From CAYVFC01 sp964450715 (lineage in GTDB: Bacteria > Myxococcota_A > Polyangia > Polyangiales > JAFGIB01), in assembly GCA_964450715.1 (NCBI GenBank), contig CAYVFC010000055.1, positions 1 to 46,793 on the forward strand: 46,793 nucleotides of DNA, read 5' to 3'. The notes under the pieces are model-generated. The model saw only the letters and a program-made list of their open reading frames with translations. It ran no database searches and was not told the DNA's origin. The translations under genes were made by a program, and so were the position numbers. Shown piece after piece: positions 1 to 7,232 of this stretch. Each line of letters opens with the position of its first letter. Position 1 is the first letter of the stretch.

Positions 1-63
1 AGCCCGGGGGGCGCGGGCGGGGCGAGCCCGGGGGGCGCGGGCGGGGCGGGCCCGGGCGGGGCG
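1..63 (+). repeat. 24-bp GC tandem repeat at the window start
   Basis: Bases 1-24 and 25-48 are identical and 49-63 is a partial third copy. The unit encodes Gly/Ala/Ser/Pro residues and is in frame with the downstream CDS. The true number of units cannot be known because the sequence begins inside the array. Confidence 0.9.
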
Positions 64-921
64 GGCGGAACTTACGGCGCGCCGGTATTGCCGGGTGATC
101 CGGGTGCGACCGGCGCAGACTGGACTGTTCCCGAAGAGTGGATGTGCGGCGACGCTCCCTGCCAGTGCGCGGACGGCATAGACAACGACGACGATGGTAT
201 GGCGGACGGGTTCGACATGGAGTGCACCGGTCCGCTCGACGATGACGAGGGGAGCTTCTCCACCGGCATCCCGGGCGACAAACGCGACCCCAAGTGGCAG
301 GACTGCTTCTTCGACGGCGGCTCGGGCGGCGGGAATGACGGCTGCCATTACTCCACCGACTGCCTCACCGGTGCGCTGGATCAGAACGATCCGGCGTGTC
401 AGCTCACGCAGGAATGTATCGAGTACTGCGTGCCGCGCACGCCCTCCGGCTGCGACTGCTTTGGCTGCTGCGAGATCCGCATGGACGACGGCATCACGAT
501 AAACGTGTTCATCGACGCCGATTGCACCGAAGACAACCTGGACGAGTGCCAGACCTGCGTGCCCTCGGATGACTGCTCCAACGAGTGCGGGGAGTGCGAG
601 CTGTGCCCGGGCATGACCATCGACGATCTCCCCGATCACTGCTGGACCGACGACAGGGCGCCGCCCGGCGGGGGCGGAAGCGGCGGTACTCCAGGAGCCG
701 ACGGCACTTCCGGCACGGGCGGCAGCTCGAGCGGTGGCGGTACCTCGAGCACGGGCGGCTCTGCCGGCGGAGACGGCACTTCCGGCACGGGCGGCAGCTA
801 TTCCGGTGGCAGCGGGCTGCCCTTCAGCTGCGAGGACGATGCTCAGGCGTGCCTGAACCACGTGGACTGCCCGTACGAGTACTACTGCATGCAAGGCTGC
901 TGCGTGCACGTCGTCCCGTGA
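1..921 (+). CDS. Cys-rich secreted protein, 5' truncated by the window edge
   Basis: The frame is open from base 1, so the start and export signal lie outside; 306 codons are visible. It begins with Gly/Ala/Pro repeats (two exact 24-bp units, then a partial one). The body has an acidic DGIDNDDDG motif, then DMECTGPLDDDEGSF and TGIPGDK, then many paired cysteines (CDCFGCC, ECGECELC), a second Gly/Ser linker of about 55 residues, and a short Cys-rich tail with YYCMQGCC. I recognise this arrangement as a family common in myxobacterial secreted proteins, with no known function. Many cysteines imply an extracytoplasmic, disulphide-bonded protein. The TTG at 88 is not a credible start because the repeat frame continues upstream. 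The next gene starts 16 bp downstream. Confidence 0.8.
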   Translation, partial: SPGGAGGASPGGAGGAGPGGAGGTYGAPVLPGDPGATGADWTVPEEWMCGDAPCQCADGIDNDDDGMADGFDMECTGPLDDDEGSFSTGIPGDKRDPKWQDCFFDGGSGGGNDGCHYSTDCLTGALDQNDPACQLTQECIEYCVPRTPSGCDCFGCCEIRMDDGITINVFIDADCTEDNLDECQTCVPSDDCSNECGECELCPGMTIDDLPDHCWTDDRAPPGGGGSGGTPGADGTSGTGGSSSGGGTSSTGGSAGGDGTSGTGGSYSGGSGLPFSCEDDAQACLNHVDCPYEYYCMQGCCVHVVP

Positions 922-937
922 GAAATGAGTTTCCTCG

Positions 938-2038
938 ATGACGGCCGATCTGATCGGTGTGGTCGAGACCGCCTATCGTATCGACCTCGAAGAACCCGTC
1001 TGGGTGGGCGGTATAGCCCGGGCACTCCGCCCTGCGTTTGATCGCGGGCTCGGGCTCACGGCGTGTGTCTTCGAGAAGCGCGGCGCCGAGATAACGCTCC
1101 GAAGCTTCCTGTCAGAGGGGGACTCCCGCCACGAGGGCCTGGTACGGCTTCTCCACGACAACGGCCCGCCCGAGGGCACCGAGACCTCGTACGGCAAGTT
1201 CCCCTTCTGCGCGTCGGTAAGCCAGATGCTCGCGACCGCCGGAAGCCCCGGGGCCTGGCGCCTGTTCGCACGAAACGCGAAGAAGGTCGGCGTCGCCGAC
1301 GTGGTAGCCCTGGGGACGATGGACCCGTCGGGAACAGGGGTAGCTTTCTTCTGGCCCTCGGCGACCCTGGAAACCGTAACGCGCGCCGAGTGTAGCCGCT
1401 GGAGCCGCCTGGGCGCGCACGCGGCAGCCGGCCTTCGCTTGCGACTGGCGCTGGGCGGTGGGGAGCAGGAAGCCGTGCTGACACCCGATGGAACGTGTCT
1501 TCATGCCGAGGGACCGGCCAAGCACACCGCGGCCCGCGAGCGGCTTCGCGAAGCGGTCCGCCACCGGGAGCGCGCGCGCGGACCGCTACGAAGAGACGAT
1601 CCGGACGCGGCGGTGGCCATCTGGATGCCCCTGTGCAGCGGGCGCTGGTCCCTGGTGGACCGTTTCGATGCCGACGGCCGACGCTTTCTCGTCGCGCAGC
1701 GCAACGGCCCGCGGGCCGAGCGCCCCGAGGGGTTCACGCTCCGGGAGAGACAGGTGGCGACCCTCCTGGCGCTCGGCCACTCGCACTACCTCGTCGCGTA
1801 CTCGCTGGGCCTCTCGGAGTCGGCACTGGAAAACCATACACGTCGTGTCATGACCAAGCTAGGCGCCGTCTCCCGCGTCGAGTTCATCGAGTTGCTGAGC
1901 GCCGCGGTATACCCGGCGCCAGGAGGCGCTCGGCACGGATTACGCGGCAAGACAGCCAGACGGAGCGAACCGGCCGGTCCGTTTGTCGCAAATCCCCAAA
2001 GGCGACTCCCGCGATCGTATAAAGACGTTGACGGATAG
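938..2038 (+). CDS. LuxR-family transcriptional regulator
   Basis: Predicted 366-residue regulator. Residues about 266-322 form a LuxR/FixJ-type DNA-binding helix-turn-helix: FTLRERQVATLLALGHS, then the LGLSESALENHTRRVMTKLG recognition region. The N-terminal 260 residues show no receiver-domain signature and I do not recognise the fold; it could be a GAF/PAS-like sensor. ATG at 938 follows the upstream gene by 16 bp, so the two could share a transcript. The 40 residues after the HTH are basic and Arg-rich, longer than usual. The target is unknown; the divergent contents on either side are both Cys-rich exported proteins. Confidence 0.85.
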   Translation: MTADLIGVVETAYRIDLEEPVWVGGIARALRPAFDRGLGLTACVFEKRGAEITLRSFLSEGDSRHEGLVRLLHDNGPPEGTETSYGKFPFCASVSQMLATAGSPGAWRLFARNAKKVGVADVVALGTMDPSGTGVAFFWPSATLETVTRAECSRWSRLGAHAAAGLRLRLALGGGEQEAVLTPDGTCLHAEGPAKHTAARERLREAVRHRERARGPLRRDDPDAAVAIWMPLCSGRWSLVDRFDADGRRFLVAQRNGPRAERPEGFTLRERQVATLLALGHSHYLVAYSLGLSESALENHTRRVMTKLGAVSRVEFIELLSAAVYPAPGGARHGLRGKTARRSEPAGPFVANPQRRLPRSYKDVDG

Positions 2039-2111
2039 CCGGTGGGAAATGTCTTCACAGCTCGATCGACACACTTTTCGTAGAATCGCGACCGGTCACC
2101 GGCGAGAACGG

Positions 2112-3866
2112 ATGAAGATGAACTCCAAAAGCAGGGCCTCCGAACGTTGTTTGCTGTCGCCGTTCGCGGTGTCTGTTCTGCTTGTCTCCTGTAACGTGTA
2201 CGATCCCGGCCTGGTCGAATGGGTTTCCCCGTATTCCCCGGACGCCGGCATGGATGGCGCGGTTTCGGGAGTCGACGGTCCCGAAGAAGACGCGGGAAAG
2301 GACGACGGCGAGCAAGGCGGCGACGAAGACGCGGGCGGCGCTCCGGTGGGTGAATGCGTCCCGAACCGGGACGATGATGGAACCTGTTCGGAGACATGCC
2401 CCGAGGTGTGCGACGGTAAGGACAACGACTGCGACGGTTCCACGGATGAAGGCGAGGCGGCCGATTCCTGTGATCTGCCCCACGCGGTCTCCGAGTGTGC
2501 GGACGGCGAGTGCGCGATTGCGGAGTGCCGCGACCTTTTCGGCGACTGCGACGACGACGAATCCAACGGTTGCGAAACGTCATTCAGTGAAGAGACCGAT
2601 TGCGGCGGTTGCGGGAACCTGGATGAGGAATACGACTGTACCGTGCTACCCAACGTCGATGACGTCTCTTGCGTCGCTCACGCATGCGTGATCGATTCCT
2701 GTCGGTTCGGGTTCTCCGATTGCGACGGCGACGCCTCGAACGGCTGCGAGATCGGCGGCCCGTCGTGCGATGCGCTTTTTGATTTTCCGCCGAGCAATTT
2801 CGATCCGGACGAGCCGGCGGTCTTTGCCGGTGCCGGGAACCAGCTGACGCTGGATTGCGGGATATCGGTCTTCAATTCCGAGACCCTTACCTTTTCGAAC
2901 TGGTGCGGAGAATACGAGCCCACGCCGGTCGTTCGTGAACAAACCGGCGGTCCGGAGGCGGTGATCGTACCGTTCGGCGGTCTGAACGTCGTATCCGGAT
3001 CGACGTTGAAGCTCGATGGCGACCGACCCGTGATCATCGCCGTCTACGGCGACGCGACCATCGACGGGGTAGTCGACGCCGGTGCCGGCGGTTCCGCGGC
3101 CGGACCCGGGGCAGACCAATCCGATTGCGCGGTTCCGGATGGCAATGACGACACGGACGATGACAACGGCGGTGGAGGCGGCGGTGGGGGCGGATTCGGC
3201 GCGGCGGGCGGAGGCGGTGGCAGCGGACACGACGGCGGAGCATCGGTCGCGGGCGGCAGCGCCGCGGGCAACGCCGAGCTCGTTCCTCTTCGCGGCGGAT
3301 GCTCGGGCGGCCGCGGGGGCCGCGGGAAAAGCTCCTCCGCCGCTGGCCGGGGAGGCGGAGGAGGCGGCGCCGTGCAGATCTCGGTTTCCGGAAGCCTTTC
3401 CGTCAACGGTACCATCTCGGCGGCCGGAGGCGGCGGACGTATCGGCGACCAGCAGGAGGACGGTGGAGGCGGAGGGGGCAGCGGCGGTGCGATCCTGCTC
3501 GAAGGGGATACGGTGACGGTCGCCACCGGCGCGGTCGTGGCTGCAAACGGCGGCGGCGGTGCGAGCGGTAACCAGACGAACTCCACGGACGGCGCCGACG
3601 GGGAAGACGGCGGTAATGACGCGACCGCGGCTGCAGGCGGAACCGCCGGCAACGGAGCGGGCAACGGGGGCGACGGCGGTGCGAGCGGCTCCGAAGCCAC
3701 CGGCGGCCAAGACGGGCAGCGGTATTCACGCGTGCTGTCCAGCTACAACGGAGCCGGCGGAGGCGGAGGCGGAGGAAGCGCGGGACGCATCCGTATCAGC
3801 GGAAACAGCTCGTGTAGCCTGCAAGGCAGCACGAGCGCGGCTGCGGATACTACTGCCTGTCCATAA
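2112..3866 (+). CDS. Cys-repeat / Gly-rich lipoprotein, family member 1 (2 repeat units)
   Basis: 584 residues from the ATG at 2112, chosen because it places a lipoprotein signal directly at the N-terminus (lipobox LVSC, lipidated Cys27). The mature part has an acidic linker, a MopE-like metal-binding motif (CPEVCDGKDNDCDG, Pfam PF11617-type), then two units of the pattern xxDCDGDxxNGCE. A conserved domain follows (PSNFDPDEP, then DRPVIIAVYGDATIDG), then about 250 residues of Gly-rich sequence with AELVPLRGGCSGGRGGRG and a closing Cys motif. The same C-terminal half recurs in the protein at 19901-24129. Acidic DxDxD clusters suggest Ca2+ binding (inference). It is probably a surface protein; function is unknown. 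Confidence 0.85.
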   Translation: MKMNSKSRASERCLLSPFAVSVLLVSCNVYDPGLVEWVSPYSPDAGMDGAVSGVDGPEEDAGKDDGEQGGDEDAGGAPVGECVPNRDDDGTCSETCPEVCDGKDNDCDGSTDEGEAADSCDLPHAVSECADGECAIAECRDLFGDCDDDESNGCETSFSEETDCGGCGNLDEEYDCTVLPNVDDVSCVAHACVIDSCRFGFSDCDGDASNGCEIGGPSCDALFDFPPSNFDPDEPAVFAGAGNQLTLDCGISVFNSETLTFSNWCGEYEPTPVVREQTGGPEAVIVPFGGLNVVSGSTLKLDGDRPVIIAVYGDATIDGVVDAGAGGSAAGPGADQSDCAVPDGNDDTDDDNGGGGGGGGGFGAAGGGGGSGHDGGASVAGGSAAGNAELVPLRGGCSGGRGGRGKSSSAAGRGGGGGGAVQISVSGSLSVNGTISAAGGGGRIGDQQEDGGGGGGSGGAILLEGDTVTVATGAVVAANGGGGASGNQTNSTDGADGEDGGNDATAAAGGTAGNGAGNGGDGGASGSEATGGQDGQRYSRVLSSYNGAGGGGGGGSAGRIRISGNSSCSLQGSTSAAADTTACP

Positions 3867-3874
3867 ATCCGCTC

Positions 3875-4195
3875 ATGAGGAACGCCATGCGCATCGCTGC
3901 CGGCCAGACGGCCCCCGACTTCACCGCCACCGTTCACGGAAGCAAGCCGCTGCTTACGCTATCCGCTCTGTCCGGCCGAAAGGTCTGGCTGGCATTTTTC
4001 CGCTACGCAGGTTGCCTGCTGTGCAACCTTCGCCTGCACCAGATGATCGAGCGCTATCGGGACTGGAGCGCGAAGGGTCTCGAGATCGTCGCCGTGTTCC
4101 AGGCGCCGGTGGAACAGGTGGCGCACTACGTCGGGAAACAGAAGGCCCCCTTCCGCGTCGTATGCGATTGCGATCCTCTAAAGTCAACCCATTGA
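3875..4195 (+). CDS. Truncated peroxiredoxin-like (AhpC/TSA family) protein
   Basis: 106 residues, against about 170-200 for this thioredoxin-fold family. It has the usual N-terminus (AAGQTAPDFTATVHG) and the active-site region FFRYAGCLLCNLRLHQMI with a CxxC. It stops after VVCDCDPLKSTH, where relatives continue through the second half of the fold. ATG at 3875 lies 9 bp after the preceding stop; ATG at 3887 is possible. The coding frame ends 74 bp before a radical SAM gene that has its own Shine-Dalgarno. The loss of the C-terminal half suggests a decayed gene, though a CxxC mini-protein could retain redox activity. Confidence 0.6.
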   Translation: MRNAMRIAAGQTAPDFTATVHGSKPLLTLSALSGRKVWLAFFRYAGCLLCNLRLHQMIERYRDWSAKGLEIVAVFQAPVEQVAHYVGKQKAPFRVVCDCDPLKSTH

Positions 4196-4269
4196 ACGAG
4201 CTTGACACCCCGGGCGCCGCCTGTGAGCCTGGTGTTTCCGACGCCCGGACGATCGAGGGAGCGAATTCC

Positions 4270-5553
4270 ATGAGCGATGTATTCAGCGATCCCCATCTTC
4301 TGCGTTTGAAAGAGAAGTTCGAAAACACGCCGGACACCATCATCCTGAAGACCGATGTGCTGCGAGAGGGTGTGAAATACACCGGCGAACTGCGGGAGAT
4401 CGGACAGTGGTCGACCTGTACCGACACCTTTCTGGGCCGCGAGGAAGCTCCCGAGCTCGCCCCGGACCGCGAATCGCTGAAATTGCCCAACCAGTTCATT
4501 CTCGCGGACGATACGCGGGTGAATATCGAGCTGGACCGCGCCAGCCCCTACACCGTCCGCGACGACGGCTCGGGCGGTTTCCTGCTTTGCCGCGACGGGC
4601 AGCCCGTGACGACCATCGGCTTTCCCCGGAGAACGGTTTTCGCCAAAACGCTGTCCGACGGCTCTCCTGTCGCTCCCTCGCTCAACCAGAGGTCCGAGGT
4701 GTGCGCCGCCATCCTGCACTCGCTTTTCTGCGAGTACGCGAAGCGGGGAGAGCAGTGCGCATTCTGCTTCATCGGCAATACCTTGAAGGGACTGAGCCTC
4801 GCCGACCTGGGCGGCGCCGGGCCCCTGGAATCGAACAAGAGCATCGAGGCCTGTTGCCTGGCGGCCGAGGAGATGCGTCTGGTTCACGTGGTGGTCAGCG
4901 GGGGCGCCTTCGTCAATACCGCCGCCGAGGCCAGGTCCTACGCCAGGACCATCTCCGCGCTGCGAAAGGGAGTCGGGCCCAGAACGCTGATCACCGCCGT
5001 TTGCCAGGCGTTCGACGAGAGGGGATGGTTGCTTCTCAAGGAAGCCGGCGCCGATCGCGTCCAGCCAAATCTCGAGGTTTGGGACGAGAAGCTCTGGCCC
5101 GGCATCATCCTCGGCAAGCACAGGGCGGTCGGCAGATCCGAATGGATCGAAAGATTGAGGACAGCGGTCGATATCTTCGGCGTCGGCGAGGTCGCTACCA
5201 ATTTCGTGGCCGGCGCCGAGATGCTCCCCCCGCACGGCTTCCGGGATTCTTTTGAGGCGCTGAAATCGAACATCGAGGGATTCGCCTCACTGCTGGAGAT
5301 GAACGTCGTTCCCGTATTCGGCTTCCTGACCAAGGCCAAGGGGACGCAATACGAAAAGGCCGTATTGCCGGCCACCGACTACTACCTCTCCCTCGGCTGG
5401 GAGCGAACCATGCTCATGAAGCAGCACGGCATGTATCGAAGGTATCGCGGCGGCATCGACGCCGATTTTTCCTGCTACAAATGCGTGACCCACAAGACCG
5501 GACAGGATTACCCCAGGGTTCTCGGGCTCAACGCCGACCCCCGGGCGGAGTAA
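4270..5553 (+). CDS. Radical SAM protein with CX8CX2C motif (paralogue A)
   Basis: 427 residues. ATG at 4270 is preceded by GAGGGAG at good spacing; the open frame extends far upstream but without homology-like sequence. The cluster motif is Cys154-X8-Cys163-X2-Cys166 (FCEYAKRGEQCAFC), instead of the canonical CX3CX2C. A barrel follows, with VVSGGAF, QPNLEVWDEKLW and GEVATNFVAGAEM segments typical of radical SAM enzymes. Near the C-terminus Cys402-X2-Cys405 and DYPR are also conserved in the paralogue, possibly an auxiliary metal site. The N-terminal 140 residues are a shared domain of unknown role. No substrate can be named. It faces paralogue B convergently, 35 bp apart. Confidence 0.85.
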   Translation: MSDVFSDPHLLRLKEKFENTPDTIILKTDVLREGVKYTGELREIGQWSTCTDTFLGREEAPELAPDRESLKLPNQFILADDTRVNIELDRASPYTVRDDGSGGFLLCRDGQPVTTIGFPRRTVFAKTLSDGSPVAPSLNQRSEVCAAILHSLFCEYAKRGEQCAFCFIGNTLKGLSLADLGGAGPLESNKSIEACCLAAEEMRLVHVVVSGGAFVNTAAEARSYARTISALRKGVGPRTLITAVCQAFDERGWLLLKEAGADRVQPNLEVWDEKLWPGIILGKHRAVGRSEWIERLRTAVDIFGVGEVATNFVAGAEMLPPHGFRDSFEALKSNIEGFASLLEMNVVPVFGFLTKAKGTQYEKAVLPATDYYLSLGWERTMLMKQHGMYRRYRGGIDADFSCYKCVTHKTGQDYPRVLGLNADPRAE

Positions 5554-5572
5554 CGACCGGCCGGCGACGCCC

Positions 5573-5590
5573 AGGAACAGATCAGTTCCT
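5573..5590. terminator. Possible bidirectional hairpin between convergent radical SAM genes
   Basis: AGGAAC, 6-nt loop, GTTCCT forms a perfect 6-bp stem between the two convergent stop codons, touching the stop of the minus-strand gene. There is no U-tract on either side, so it is only a weak terminator candidate. Confidence 0.3.
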
Positions 5591-6863
5591 AGAACGCTAT
5601 GCCGGTGGTCTGTTTGCGGTCCAGCAGCCTGGGATAGTCGCGGGTGAACTGCATACTGTAGCAGTAATAGCAGTATAGCCCCAGGGTGGGCGGATCGATG
5701 CCCATCTGCGGAAAGCCCAGATCCGGATAGACGCCGTATTTTTCCAGCAATTCGTGAACCATCAGCCCGAGCTTGAGAAAAAAATCGGTGGGCGGCGGAT
5801 CTCCGGTTTCGAAATTCAAGAGGGGATTGGCCGTCCATACCGTGAACCAGGGCACGATACCCCTTTTGATCAGGTACTCGAAGCCTTCCGCGTACGACCG
5901 GATCGCTTCGTCCCGTGAGAGGAAGCCCTCCCTGGGCGCGCACTCTATCCCCGCCACGAAATTGGTGCCCACGTGGCCGCGGCCGAAAACGTCCACCGCA
6001 TCCTCGAGCCGCCTCAACCAGGTCTCGCGACCCACGGCCCTGGCCTTGCCGGGCACGATCTGCGGATAGAGCCGCTCGTCCCAGACCTCCAGATCGAAAA
6101 GGACGTTGGTGGCGCCGAGCGCTTTGAGATCCTTCTGATCCTCCTTCCTGAGCGCCTGGGAAAAAACGGTCACCTCTTCCGGGGTCTGGATGCGATCCAG
6201 GATGGTCTGAAGGCATTGCTTGAGGTACCCGGCCTCCCGTTCCGTGTTGTAAAGCGCCCCTCCGTTGAGCTTTAATTCCTTGAGCTTCACGTCTTCCCGG
6301 CAAGCGATATCGACGGCCTCCGCCATCATGTCGTAATCGGGAATCGGTCGGGTTGCCCCTGTTTGCAGCCGGTATTCCATCAGGGGCGCGAAGAAGCAGT
6401 ACCGGCAGTAATCGCCGGTCTTGAAATAGGCGCAGAAATCTATCGGGCTCACCAGCAGACAGGAAGGGCCTCGCTGAACCAGATATTCCTCGCACGGTGT
6501 GCCGTCCGAGGTCTGCTGATCCATGTAAGAAGGACGTGGCGTAAAACGCACCTCGCCGAGGTCGCTGTCGCCGCAAAACAGGGTATACTTCCCGTCGCGG
6601 CACCTGATTTCGTAAGGGCTTTCCGCGTCTATCTTGATGTCAACGGTGGTCTCGTCCTCCACGAAGTGAAACTGGCTGGGTGGCGGGCTGAAATCGCTCA
6701 CCACGGTTTCGAACTTCGAAGACAGGCCGGTGAGGCAGGACGCCTCGCCCGCCTTTTGGATGTCGCCGTTCAGTTTGATCCCGCGCCTGAGGATGTCGGC
6801 CTTGACGATGATCTTTTTTGGCGTGTCGGAGAATTCGTCGAACAGTCTTTCCAAGAGTTGCAT
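5589..6863 (-). CDS. Radical SAM protein with CX8CX2C motif (paralogue B)
   Basis: 424 residues. The start is the ATG at 6863 (MQLLERLF), preceded by a GGAGGAGGG ribosome site that overlaps a nearby upstream ATG, so the longer reading is unlikely. It matches paralogue A along its length: KKIIVKADILRRGIKLNGD, then Cys144-X8-Cys153-X2-Cys156 (FCAYFKTGDYCRYC), LNGGALYNTEREAGY, FDLEVWDERLYPQIVPGK, GHVGTNFVAGIE, and a C-terminal Cys398-X2-Cys401 with DYPR. The shared non-canonical spacing means it is a family trait. Convergent with A, so they are not one transcript. Whether they form a heterodimer or act on different substrates cannot be told. Confidence 0.85.
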   Translation of the reverse strand: MQLLERLFDEFSDTPKKIIVKADILRRGIKLNGDIQKAGEASCLTGLSSKFETVVSDFSPPPSQFHFVEDETTVDIKIDAESPYEIRCRDGKYTLFCGDSDLGEVRFTPRPSYMDQQTSDGTPCEEYLVQRGPSCLLVSPIDFCAYFKTGDYCRYCFFAPLMEYRLQTGATRPIPDYDMMAEAVDIACREDVKLKELKLNGGALYNTEREAGYLKQCLQTILDRIQTPEEVTVFSQALRKEDQKDLKALGATNVLFDLEVWDERLYPQIVPGKARAVGRETWLRRLEDAVDVFGRGHVGTNFVAGIECAPREGFLSRDEAIRSYAEGFEYLIKRGIVPWFTVWTANPLLNFETGDPPPTDFFLKLGLMVHELLEKYGVYPDLGFPQMGIDPPTLGLYCYYCYSMQFTRDYPRLLDRKQTTGIAF

Positions 6864-7232
6864 TAATATTCCCTCCTCCATATTTTCGACCGCTGTCCCA
6901 ATCGGTGGCGCCCAATCGCGCGTACGCGGCACGAAGCGGTTCTTCGTATCACGGTTCTATCGGAACTCGTACATCGGTTCAACCTCGCTAGCAACCGCCG
7001 GAGGCTAAATAGTCAACCGGAATAAAGCTCGGGGGGGAAGAACTTCTGACGGTACCTCGCCAGGGTCTCGTAGCGCCAGAGTTACCCCGCGCGTGCCCGG
7101 GTAGCGAACCGTGCCTCTTGAACCCTGCCGTAGACAAAACCTCGGAGTGCGTGACCAAAAGGCCGGCCGGTTGGCCCGGTAGTGCTCCGGATCCGAAGAA
7201 GTGACAGAGTTAAGCGGTACACCTTCTTCGCT
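6864..7232. other. Intergenic region, no intact gene
   Basis: 369 bp between two minus-strand genes; it must hold the promoter of the radical SAM gene at 5589-6863. A short minus-strand frame around 7014-7083 reads RYETLARYRQKFFPPE before a stop. It looks protein-like but has a stop just upstream, so at most it is a gene remnant. I see no RNA gene or strong terminator. Confidence 0.5.

Noticed and set aside
3559..4269. N-terminal extension of the radical SAM protein A
   Set aside because: The frame overlaps two other coding regions and has shadow composition; the paralogue starts at the equivalent of the ATG at 4270, which has a good ribosome site.
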